Shown here piece after piece: positions 37,192 to 49,600 of a DNA stretch of 64,000 nucleotides. The stretch spans positions 23,565 to 87,564 of the forward strand of contig VZRR01011364.1 of assembly GCA_013398015.1 (NCBI GenBank). The letters are read 5' to 3'. Position numbers and translations under genes: made by a program. This DNA comes from Oreocharis arfaki. Taxonomy: Eukaryota; Chordata; Aves; Passeriformes; Paramythiidae. The notes under the pieces were generated by a model that was given only the letters and a program-made list of their open reading frames with translations, made no database searches and had not been told where the DNA came from. Numbering within the stretch: position 1 is the stretch's first letter; every line of letters begins with the position of its first letter.

Positions 37192-39308
37192 ACCTTTATA
37201 GACAGCAGCTGTGTTCATGGGTTTGTGTTGGATACAGCAGCACCAATTCTGTGGTGTCTGGTGGTAGTTCTGCTGAGCTGAAGTCCCAGCTAGTGCTGTG
37301 ACTTCTGAGTGACAAGCCAGAGACTGTTTGAAATGACTGTAATTAAAGGCTGATTCCCTGGGTTCCCCACACCCACTCCCTTTCTCTTACTCTCCCGTTG
37401 GGGAACTCGTAGGAGGTTTGAAATGAGCAGCACTAGAAAATATTCCTCAGGGATGATTCCCCTGCACATGGTGGTGAGGGCCCTGCACAGGAATCACTGC
37501 AGTGAAGGCGCATCATGTGGTGTAGCTCTAGATTGACAAACTCTTTAAGGTTCTGAGGCTCAGTGTGTAGTAAGGACAGTAAGAGAAAGTCAGTGATTAT
37601 TGCTTAAAATACAGCTGGAAATCTAGACAGATTTATCTAAGGTAAGAAATCAAATTTCAGTGTAGCTGTGAGCTATTAACCTACCAGTTCTTTCCTAAAG
37701 AGACACTTGACTGCTTTACCAGCCAGAACCTTTTTAATTTTAATGGTTTTAAGAGGCTAGAGCTAGAAAATGAGATTATCTTGCTTTGAGGTTGTTTGGG
37801 CTTTTTTACCTTGAAAGCTTAAGTGCTGGCAATATCCTGGTACATTTGTTTGATCTAGTGTCATGTGCCCTGAAGGCTTTGGAGAGATTTGAATTGGCTG
37901 GAGTAAAGTCTTAAAGTAGAAGGGAGAGGGGCTTGTGAGGTGGTGTGACAGTCCTAAACCCAGTGGTGTTTTGATGGGGCAGCCTGTAAACAGAAAGTCT
38001 TTGTGCTATGGGGGAACTGGGTGTGACCATGGAGAGTTGAAGGTGAACAACGTGCAGAGACAGCAAATAGATGAGGGCTGCCATGGGGAGAGGAAGCAAA
38101 GCTGGAATCTGGTCCATCTAAGCAAGTTCAGTTACAGCAGAGGCTGTTACTTGACAGCTCCGGTTGGGATCTTTCCTTTTTGTTACAGCTTTGGAAGTTA
38201 GAGTGTGCTCATCACTGTATTGCTGTTCAACAAGAATGGATTCTTCTCTACGTTTATTCAAGCACCAGAGTGAGTTGGTGCTTGGCAGGAGCCCTTGGTG
38301 CCAGACAGCAAAAGCAGTGGATGCTGTTGGTTATGTGTATTTTAGAGCTACAGCAGCACTTCAGTCCTGAGTCGTACCTGTCCCTGTCTCTCAGGCACAG
38401 AGGGGATCCAGCCAAGGGGATCTCCCCTGACATCTGCAAATAAGCAGCACAAGTGTCACCTTCTGTACAACAGATTTTCCATGTGCTTTTTTTTTCTACT
38501 GCAGAGGGAACAGAGTGCTGGTGCCAGGAAGAGAATTCCTTCTGGCTGCTCTGAGGGAAGAGACCATTCTCTGCTTCATTAAGCTGCTGCTGTTTTTCCT
38601 AAAACTGTTTTTCCTCTTTAATGTACCAAGGAGAGGAGTAACAGGGGAACAGGGATGTCACTGACCTGAGGGAAAATATACATGCTGGAAGGGAAATAGG
38701 CAGGAGTAGATCTGTAATAGATCAGGACTATGGGAGTGGTAATCCTGGCAATTTTAAAACTAACTAGAACAGGAAATTGATTTCCCTGTTCTCTTTAACT
38801 AGAACAGCTAAGCATTACTGCTGCACTACAGAGCATTTCAACAGCTGCTTTTCCCAGGAGTTCCTTCCAAGCTGGGTGTTAGGGACAAGACTTTAGGATT
38901 TTAGATTAGCAGCAGATCTAGTTTCCATAACAACTAAAAAGTCTGTTAGATCTAGAATAGCACTTGGGTCTCTCAGCAGCTGAAGTCATCCTGCTGCTCT
39001 ATTTTTGCTTCAGGTGCAGGAGGAGCTGTTGTTTCTCAGAGCCCCTGAAGCTGTAGTACAACTGAGATGTGTCAGCTGGGAAAGGAACCACAAGGCTCTG
39101 ACTGTTGGGAGTGTCAGATGGGACAGGAAGGATGAGCAGCTTTGTTTTGCCTTTAACCCCAGCTTCCAAGCCTGGGGTAGCAGGAGGGCACTGCTTTCAC
39201 CTAAGCTGCTCCCTTTGTCTCTCTGCTTGTCCCCAAAGCCCTGTGGCTGGGGAGCAAGGCCAGCCCTGAGCCCACAGAAGATGCTGAGGCAGGAGGTCAG
39301 GCAGTTTG

Positions 39309-39314
39309 TTTATT
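39309..39314 (-). terminator. SH3GLB2: SH3GLB2 poly(A) signal AATAAA
   Basis: First minus-strand AATAAA (TTTATT on plus) after the SH3GLB2 stop, giving a 3'UTR of about 1.3 kb. A second candidate lies further along at 38253-38258. Confidence 0.55.
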
Positions 39315-40611
39315 GGCAAATAAGTGCTGAAACCTATGAGCCCCACAAACACAGGTGCTCAGTGCCCTATTACATTAGAATGGTCACGATACCTTTGGGG
39401 AAAGTGCAAAAGATCAATAAACAAGCAAAGTTAGTTCTGACATACCCAGGGGAAGGTTGTGAACAGAGAGCTTGGTGCAGGTGAGTTTCTCTTCCATCCA
39501 GCTTGAGTGGAAAATACGATACATCAAGTGGAAGTCCTTTAGGTGAGCTCTGGCTAAGAGTTCATTCTAGAGTGAGCAGGCACACACACACCTGCGCTAA
39601 ACCACCCCATCCCTCCAGGACAGCCTGGGTTGTGGTGTGTGTATGGCCACGAACAGCTTCGTGCTGGGGGTCACAGCAGGTGGGACTGTCCCTTTCTGCA
39701 CTAGGATGCACCAAGTCTGTTCACTGCTGGCATGGGAGGGGAAACATTCATTAAATCAATGATTCAAGGTGGAAATAAAGTCAGGCTAAAACATGCCTGG
39801 ACAGACACACTGAAAGAAAAGCCTGGACAATAACACAGGGAGCAAAGCTTGTAAAAAGGCTTGTAAACTTTGCAGTCCAAGAGCAATTTCCCAGAGGAAA
39901 TGCAAGCGAGATGCATGGTCCCTTGCATGGAGGTTTGGGGTTAGGCCCTAGGGTAGCAGGTTGGTCTCCACAAAGAAATCTTCCAGCTTCAGGGGACAGG
40001 GGTAGGTGGGAGCCTCCAGGCCCCATGACGGTGAGTGTGGCTCTTGGCCAGCCGTGCATTGCTGGTCTCCCATGGGTGAGCAGGGTGGGTGGGTTTAACA
40101 GGCTCCTGAATCTCAACCGCAGCCTCCTTCCCTTACGTGCGGGGACGTGTCAGAGAGGGTGTGCAGGACGCTTCCCTACTGGAATGCTCCATGGTTGGAC
40201 TTGGGCAATTCTGCTGCTTAGGTAGAGAGGAGGGGACGGGCAGACAGGCACTAACCCACACCAGACATGAAGGAAGTGTAACTGGTGAGCAGCTGCTGAG
40301 GGACACAGCTTTCTCACGCTGGGAAAGCCGCTGCGAGGAACAAGACTGGGGCAGGGAAGAGAAAAAATAATCAAGGAATTTTGTGCCATCAGGACTAACC
40401 TCAAAACAGGTAGGTAACAAATACAGTCTTGGGTGCCATCAGCCCTTTCCCAAAACCTCACCATAACAGTTTTCCCATTTCTTTCCCACAATTCCCATAT
40501 TAGCAATGGAGTGTTGACCCTGAAGAGAGCAATGGTCTCACATGAGGAAATCCGCATTAGAAGTGCCAGATGAGGGGTGCATTCTGCTTGTACATTCTTC
40601 TTCCTTAATAT

Positions 40612-43600
40612 TTAACTTAACAGTTCCAAATAAGTGACAGGAACTTTCCCTTTCTGGTTCCCTCTTTCCCCTATGAGCCAGTCTGGATCCATGCCTGGCA
40701 GGCTGTACACAGTGATCATCTGGGGAGAGAAGACAGTACATTAGATAGGACCTTACTCCGCAGACAGCCAAGAAATTTAGTCAGATGGGGACTGAAAGAA
40801 AGTAATTCCTGAAGTTCATTTAGCAGGCATCTGTGCCCTTTACCAGGAGCTAGCTGCAGCTTTAACACAAGATCTATGGAAAACTGCCCAGTGATGTCCC
40901 TGTTGCTTTTTCATTCTCCAAAGCGACTCAAGGTACTTTTACATGTTGCTTTGTCATCCCTTCTGAATATATAAGTTCAGTCTAGAGAACAGAAAAGTTT
41001 CCACTTGCTGATTTTTCTTTTTTTCTCAGCATGATTAGAGCAGGCCTCCAGCCAACAGCTTATCCTATGACTCCGGATAAGGCAGCTGTACTTGAGGGTG
41101 ACAGTGAAGATACTGAGTATTGGAGTATTTTATTTTGGGCTCCAACAGGAACTGAGGAGTTATTTGGGTGATGTTAAATAGTAAATGGCCATGAGCACAA
41201 GCTCCCTGCAACTCAGCAGATACTGGTATCCAGGTAAAGACTCTATTAGTTTCATAAAGCAGGTTTTAGGGGCAGGAAAAGGAACCAAAGTCCTTGTTGG
41301 GCACACCACGGGCTGCTGGGCCAAATCCAACACTCAGGAAAGCCACCAACCTCATCTGCAAGAAGTGCCAGCTCGGTGCTGTCAGCTGCTTCGTAGTCGT
41401 AGAGAACTCTGGCCCTGCGTGTCCCACTGGCAGGAGGCTTGACTTCGCTGGGATTCAGCACACTCTCTGCCACGGTGTTGGGCATCCCAACAATTGTGGG
41501 CACCACTGGAATTGTAGGCACAGCAGGGAGGGTGGCAGCAGCAACAGCTGGAGGAGAGGTAGCGGCTGCAGGAGATGCGGATTCTGCGTTGCCTACGAAT
41601 GTGCCTGAAAATCTTACACAGGACAAAAAAGCACAGTTCAGCGAGGCTCCAGCCTGAGGAACCACGAGCTCCTCCTTTCAGCAGTTGCACTGCAGAGATG
41701 ATGCTCAAGAGTTGCAGCCTACATACCCAGCTGTAACATACCCACACTGCCCTTCATGTGGGGAAACACCCTCAGTTCTTAGGTGAGACTGTGCAGCAAG
41801 TGACACTTGTCTGCCTGTTTTGATTCCATGCCCTGTTTCACCAACTTGCAGAGTACCAGACTGACGTGTGACACTGCAGAGGGGGCTAGAGAGGTGCTGC
41901 TCCCGGCTCTGTTTGACTGGGTCCATTGTGCTGTGTCCTTGCCTTACTCTCACACAGTCTGTGTTACCTGTTCTGCCTGCTGATTCTTCAGGAAAGGGAT
42001 GAGCATTGCTGCTGTTGAACTGGATGCCACAGCTGGAGGCTCCTAGGCTTTGCAGGCTCTCTAGAGAGACGGTAATGGAGCTCAGGCTCAGTTATCTAAG
42101 AGAGTACAGCTCTGGCCCTGGCAGTGATCACACAGAGACCCTAGAGTCACTGAGAGGAGGAGAGCCCTCAGAGCTCATATCATACTTACATTTCTCCTTT
42201 GGAGCTGCAGGCATGGAAAAAGAACGGAACAGGAGTGTGAGTGATCATGCAGAGGCAACAGCCCCTCCTGGGTCAGGCCTGTGCTGGTGTGACAGTACCA
42301 GACAGAACATCCCAGCCCACCCCACAGGATGTGCAGCCAGCAGCACAGAATATGGAATCTGGGATTTGTTACTCCTGCTGCAGAGCATGCTCAGGCTCAT
42401 TCCTTGGCAACAGGAATTTGAGTCCCGTGTGATTTAACTAATTTAGAGGAAGAATGTTCAAACTCCCGTGGCCATTGTGCTTTGAGAGGAATGTAAAAAG
42501 CCAATGGAAAAGACTGCTCCAAATGCACCACCACCACGAGGACTGGTCACCACTCTGTAAACTCGGAAGCTCTGTCAGAGCTGTAACTTTATAACTTCTG
42601 CCCAACATTGTGATATGGGAGGGGGAAAGAGCCCTGAGCTGGGGGTAAGGAGATCAACAACCCTCAGAGAACTAGAAGCAGTCTCTTGTCTTACCTGCCC
42701 AGTTGCTTCTGCAGGTCCAGCATAAACTGGTAGCACTGAGCATAGTAGTTGGTCTGAGACTCCACAAACTCATGGAGACAGCGAAGATGATTCACCTGGA
42801 GGGAAAAGGACCATCAGCTTGACTGACTTCTGTTACCAGGCACAGAAACTCTCTTGCTGCAGCTACTATCCCCCTGAGGTACCCCGAATTTACCACCTCT
42901 TCTACCTCTATTCCACATGAAGGACTCTATGATCCTCTTGGCAGGAGCCAAGAGCCTCATACTCCTTGTCACCCCCGGGTGCCCAGGAGGACTCACGTGT
43001 GTGCTGCTGATCCCCTCCAGCAGCAGACGGGTCACCTCTGCCTGGCGGTCGAACTCGGTCTGGGTGAGCCTCAGCTCGTGCTCCGCCTGCAAACAGGATG
43101 GGGGCTCAGGCAGCACAAGGCAGGAGCCTTGTTCTGCCTCTGCAGCCCCCTACCTCCACACCCCCCTTTGGCAGCAAGACACAGGTGCTGCAGCATCTAC
43201 GTGCAGCTGTGACACTGAGCAGCAGGCAGAAGAGACCCTGGGTTGGGATCCCAGAGACCTCTGGCCGCATTTCAGCTTGATTCCTTCTTAATGCTACATT
43301 GGATCACTGCACGTGATGGAATGGCAGCTCAAAACTGATGCATCAAGCAGGGAAGCTCCTTTGTTAATCCTGAGGTATGTGGAAAGCCAGTCCCATGTCA
43401 GCTCCGGTCCCTTTAATCTCCTCTTTCTGCACCTGCAGGCATAGGAATGTCACAGCCTCCCCAGGTTTCTCTCTGGAAGCGCAGTGGTTTCCTTTTTATC
43501 ACCACAGAACAAAGGATGAGGCCAGGCAGCATTTACCAAACTGCTGTTAATTAAATCTGCAATGGAGATGAATATCCCAATCCAACTTCTACCCAAGAGT

Positions 43601-46600
43601 CTCCTTTGGGGGTAGTTACTGATTCTGAGCTCAGAGGGATTAAACACTGGTGAATAGCAGGCAGCTCCACAGCAGGCTTTGGGAATTCAGAGACAGACTC
43701 ACACTGGAGATCCACCTCTCCCCCACCACCCAACAGTGCATTTACACTGGGGCAGTTTTGCTGTACCAGAATACCCAGGTGGATCCTGGCACGGAGATCT
43801 CCAGAAGTGCTGGAGCAGCCAAGTGTTCTGGTGCCGGCTCTCCCCTCCTGCTGATGGAAAGGGGTGACAAGCAGGCCCATGTGTTCTCTCCAGCATGCAG
43901 TATTTCTTAACACCAGTGCTGGAGCCCTCTTGGGATGTGCTGTGACCAGTCACAGAAGAGTGACACCCACTCAGCTCCAGCTCACTGGAAAGAGAACCCT
44001 TTCCCCTCCTCCAAGAGTATGCAGCCATTTGAGAGCTGCCTTGGTGCAGGGGTTCCTTCTGCTGCTTTGGGAATGCTCTGACCATTCTGGCATGTCTGGA
44101 ATTGAGCCCAGAGGGCTGATCCAGCCAGGCTGACAGTCTCAGAGCAAAGGCCACATCACTGGTGACCCCACAGGAGACCCAGTATTCCCAGCAAGACAAG
44201 CTAGAGGGGCCAGCACAGCTCTCATCTGGTACCAGCACTACCAGTGTAGAGCCAGGCTACAACAAAGAAATGCTTTGACCGTCTTTTAATCAGATTTGTC
44301 TATTTTAAGCTGCAACTCAACTGATCTATTTTCTTGCATCCTCTGTATGAAGGAGATTATTTAAAGGAGAAGAGGGAATATAACAGGAAATACCACTGCA
44401 ATGTCTTCAAAACACCAAGTGATTCTTGCTCCTGTGAGCTGAGACTCCAGTATTCAGAGCTGTTTAAACTTGTGCCAGGCAGACCCAGCTCAATTTAGTG
44501 CTGCCTGGGATTTGCCTCTCCCTGCCAACTCTGAGGAGTTGCAGGATGTAGTTCCCTATAAAGCCAGAGCTGGATGGTGACCTGGGAGGCCCCTTCCACT
44601 CTTGTGCTTCTCCAAGACATGGAGAACTTTGACATTTACTTACATACTTTGGTCTATCCAAGCAGAATAACCCAAAGAGAGAGGATAGAGGAACAGATCC
44701 TTGCATGCTCATAGCTGACTGTAGCCAGCTTGTTTGGTTGAGGGACCAAAGGACTTAAAGAACAGGAAGAGCTGGTTCGGGAACAGCCAGTCCATTCTGC
44801 AGATGCCTTTGGAGTAACGCAGCAACAGGCTGCTGTCATGCACAGCACACAGAACTTCTGCCACCCTGCAGTGCAGGCTTCATGGCAATGCCTGCTGGGG
44901 GTGTTCGAGGTGTGAAAGGAACGGGATCCCAGAAGGTGTCTCTGGAAGCTCCATGCTGTGCTGGAGCTCCACACAGAGCACACCTTGGTCTCAGCCCTCC
45001 ATCCATCTTCATGGACAAGTCACACTTCCCTTCCAGAGCCTCCATGGATCAGAAGGGTAAGTGCAGCTCACCCAGAGAGAATCAACTCCATGAGGCTTCA
45101 AACCTCCCCCCACCCCCGACCGAGCTGTTCCCTGCAGCAGCTGGGGCTGTGCACGGGAAATGCTCTGTCCTTGCTCCAGCTCTGTGTAGAGCCAGCTGGA
45201 TGAATTAGGCCAGAGGCTACCAGAGGCACACGGAAGATCAGAGCCTCGGCCACAGGAGCAGAGCTGGGTCACACCTCAAGCATCACCTCTGCTCCTGTCA
45301 CACAGTGCAGTGTTCTGAGCCTTTTACCACACACAGACACACGCCTGGATGCCAGGGAAGTGTCTCCCACCAGGGACAGCCAGTGGACCCATGGCTCATC
45401 CCACGCTGCTGCCATTGCACTGAACCACACAGAGAGATCAGGGCTGGGGCACACAACAGCAGCAGCCCCTGATCCTTCCCTGCCTGCGAGCAGGAAGGGT
45501 TCCACAGCACCCCCGTCCCCTGAACACCCCCAGAAGGTTTGAGCACAATTCCAGCTGGATACTTACTTTTTCCACCTCGTCGCTCCAAAGCTGTAGGGGC
45601 CACAGAGCAACAGGAAAGGAGATCAGTGTTGGAGACGTCGTGAAGCACTCGGCTTTAACACCAACGGGCAAGGGTGCTCCATGGACAGCAGGCCAACTCC
45701 AGGGACAAGCCAGCCCTTCACCCAGAAGCAGCTGCCAGATCCATGCCCCTTTCCCTCATTCCTGCACCCTCGAGCTCAGTTTCACAATGGGAGAGCAAGC
45801 TCATGCCACCAGAGCCAGCAACATGCCAGCTCTGCTCCCTGCCAGGGCTGCTACAGCCACTGCATTCCATAGGCTCCAGGAAAAAAAGGATTAACAGCAG
45901 AGTCCTCTGCACAGCAAGGCTCACTTTGCTGAAGCTGCAGAGGCTGGTGTTGAAGGACAGCCCTTCTTTTAGGATTGTGGAGAGGCAAGTGGGCTTTTTG
46001 AGCTCAGGCCAAATGGAGGCCAGTGCTCCTCACCCATGGTCCAGAGAGCTCAGATTAGTGGGATAATCCACCCAGCCTGCACTGCCATCATGCCTGTTTA
46101 GCCACAGCAAGGAGGAAGCAGGGACTCGCTGCTGCCTCTGAGCCAGGCAAAACATCACACAACTCCTTCCTACTCTCCTCCCCACACGTGCAGACCTGGG
46201 GCAGCACAGCACTGGACACCTCCAGCTGCTTGCGGGATCTGGCTTCAGGACATGAAACAATGAACAGGAGTCACACACAGCAATGGCAAAGGGAGAGAGG
46301 AGGCAGAAAAACACATTGATCCTTCCCAGAGGTCCTTGGCTTAGCCTTTACTCTGCTCAGTCCTGGCAATGTGAAATCCCCCTGAATCTGGGAGCACAGC
46401 AGCGTACCTGCAACACTCACACCACTGGGGCCAGCGGAATGACCCCTGTGGAGCTCAGCTTCACCATCCAGTGTCACCTCTGCAGGTCAGGGAAGGTCAC
46501 CAGACACAGCTGAATTTGAACAGGGGACACCTGTGCTGGACATGGGTGTCAGAGGGAGAACAGGCTCTGTTCGGACTAGGCTCTCCCAGCTGAGCTTTGC

Positions 46601-49600
46601 TCACCAACTGTCCTTAGGTGGGCTGTGGGAGCCTCAGGTGCAGAGACTTCAGCAGCCAATATATGCAGGACCTGTCTGTACTGGGGAGGGGCTGGAGCAG
46701 GAAGGTGTTTTGCCAGGCTCCTGGGATTACTTCCTGCTCCTTGGTATGTAACCTGACTGGCATCTCTTACTCGAGTGGAATTATTGTACCGGTCTGGGTA
46801 CTGAGGGGGGTGTTTTCTTCGACTTTTATGGGGATGTTTTGTTACTGCAAATCAGGAAGTGTTTTGAGTAAGGCCTGGCCAGCTTCAGCCATGTGTGGGG
46901 GACACATGGAAGTCCCTTCCCCTTCTAAGAGCTCCTACTCTGGAAGGAGGTGGTGGAAGCATCCTGTAGGAAGCTGAGAAGCAGATCCTGAACTGCTTCT
47001 CTGGCACAAGAGAAGCACATCCCACGTTTTTGGAGCAACGTTTACTGTAGGAGCAAGGGGAAGCTTTCCCTTTGATCCCACGCCTTCCTACTCAGACACT
47101 GTGGACAGCACTTAAGCCATGTCAGGCCCATTTAATCAGTGCAGCACCCATTGAATTTGTAGCCAGATTTGTTTCTCTTCTGTTGCCTTTGCTATGCCAC
47201 CTCCAGATCTGACCCTGTGGTGTTCTGGGACAGTCCAGCTTTGCCCAGATCTGTCCCTGGGCTAAGACTCTGTGTGGCTCCTTTTTGGACAGCTCAGAGA
47301 GCAGAAAAGGCCATGATCTGCTATTGTCTTCCTATACCTCAGCTCAAGCCAGAGGAATCCTCTTTAAGGTACTCAATATGTTTTTTCTTGGAATCATTCC
47401 TAGGAGTACACTGCGTGGCAGGGTCTGAGAGAAAGGAATATTTAGGCTTGCACAGCCCACATACACCTTCTTACACAAAAACAAAAGGTCAGTGTGGGAG
47501 AGAGGAGAAATGGCTCCTCAGCCTCCAACTCGTACAAAACAAGGGAGGTGCTTTTTTCTCGGATTTAATTCCACCTGAGCCCTCCCGTCATGGAAAGGGA
47601 ACAAAACAAAAGCACCGTGTTATCCACCTCTCCAAAAACCAACAATATAAATTTAGAATCCAAATCAGAGCCCTGTTGAGGGCGTGTGGTCCAGGACAGA
47701 GCTGACCTGTTTGCTCACCTGTAAGACAAAGCTGTTACCTTGGGCATAACCAACCCCTCCCTCCAGAAAGGAGCCGAGCTCAAGAGCGAGGAGCAGCAGC
47801 CACTGCTCTGCACTGTCAGTGCACACTAAGAAGTAGCACAAGGACTCTGGCCTGGAAGAGAAGCAGAGCAACAGGATGAAGAGCTCCTACCTTGCTGCAG
47901 TGCCTGACCCCTTGGGATGAATGCTGGGATTAGAGAGCTTGCAGCAATGCAGCCCTGCCTGTACAGAGCTGGGGAGCAGCCTGGGCTCAGCTTGTGGTTT
48001 GCTAACAACAGACGTAAACTGTAATTCAGGTCACCCTTGCCAGTGCAGCTGGACTTCAGGTGGCCCTTCACCTACCAACTGTAGCCTCTGAAAGAGCTTT
48101 GGAAGCCACACGGCCTGACAAAGATCAGGCCAGCACATTTTCCACAGGCACTCCTGGTAGGAGGCCCCGCTGTGCAATCATCAAACTTGATCGGGGTCAG
48201 TGCTGGCTGCTCTCCCAGAGCTCTGCTCCTGCTGCCCAGTGCCACCAGCACGAGCAGAGCCTGATGAGGGAACACTGAACTAGGCACAGATGTCCCAGGG
48301 CAGGCACTTGTTGGCTAAATTCCTCACAAAATCTGTTCTCCTGTTATGTTCCTGTATGTGGCACCTGCTCCCAGAGCAGCTTTGCAATAGAGCAGCAGCA
48401 GATCAAGGTACTTTTTGGTGAGGGCTGGACATGTCCAACTGAGTGTCTGGGCACTCCATGAGATGCCAATGCACATTGTACAAACGCTTGTCTTCACGTG
48501 TGCTTTAGCCCTGGGCAATAGCCAGGATACCCTGGTCTATTCAGAGGCAGGGAAAGCCCAGTTACTCTCCTCTGGGTCTCCTAGAGCTTAACTGCAGTCC
48601 CTTGGAACAGACCTTCCCAAGGGAAAAGCCAGAGCCACATGCTGGCTCTGAGCTGCACTAGGAGACAGGAGAACTGAGCAGTTGCTGCAGCATCATCAGT
48701 ATCAGCTTCTCCTGCAGGACTCTCATCTCTGAGCCTGAGACCGATGGAAATTGTTTTCTAGGTGTTGTGCAAAGCTATTTCTGATCCCAGCATCGCTCTC
48801 CAAAGTCAGGACAGATCGCCCTAGGAACTAACACTGATGCTGTCAGCTCAGACACACCTCTATCTCCAAATGGGATGGGCTTTCCATTAACCAAATCCAG
48901 CTTGTTTCCATAGTGTTTTTTGTTTCTGAGAAGGCTGGGCTGTCCTTTTTCTTATCTGCAGATCCCATTCCCCAGCACTTCCACTCCCCGATTATTCTAT
49001 TAGCAGGCATCAGTGTTGTTCTGAATGCTAGTTAGGAAGCAAGATGATCAGTTTTCAACATTTTAATGAGAAATGTGACACTGTGCAATGGGGAGCCATG
49101 AACACAGCATGGGAAGTCAATGGCTTGGCCACATCCACTCAGTGCAACAGAGTGGAGATGCAGCGGGCTGTTCACCCACCCCAGGCACATCTGGCTGTGG
49201 AACAGCTGCCAACACAATGAAACAGTAAAAAATGACCTCTGTTTGCAGAACAGAGAAGCCTGCACTGTTATTGACACTGGTGGCAGAGAGATTCCTCCAC
49301 CTTTGCTTCTCTTGACCAGCTACAAAGCCTCTGACACCATGCGACAGATCAGGCAGTCACACGTGTGACACTGCCACTGTACAGCTGGAACCATCCAGAA
49401 AGGCCACTCTTGGAGGTTTGTTCCTCTTGATTGCTCCACTAACAATAAAAACCCATCAGAAGATCCCCACCAGAGATGTGGAAGAGGGCTGTCAGGGAAG
49501 CTGGTTTGGAAAGCAAACCCAGCTGCAAAGGGCCAGACCCTGAGCAGGCACCTGCATAGGGGGGATGTGAATCCCTAAGGCTGAGTCAGAGGAACCCTGG

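Larger units (their letters stand above)
36534..40611. other. NUP188 3'UTR, convergent spacer and SH3GLB2 3'UTR
   Basis: About 4.1 kb between the NUP188 stop and the SH3GLB2 stop. NUP188 3'UTR occupies about 36534-37205 and SH3GLB2 3'UTR probably 40611 down to about 39290. The remaining roughly 2 kb (37.2-39.3 kb) has no gene or retroposon I can recognise. Confidence 0.6.

Noticed and set aside
38750..38812. Imperfect inverted repeat (AACAGGAAAT ... ATTTCCCTGTT) with a repeated AACTAGAACAG
   Set aside because: Short and imperfect; no transposon ends or target duplication, and plausible by chance in 4 kb of spacer.
47169..47705. 178-codon plus-strand open frame in an SH3GLB2 intron
   Set aside because: No recognisable domain, no promoter or splice context, and ordinary intronic composition.
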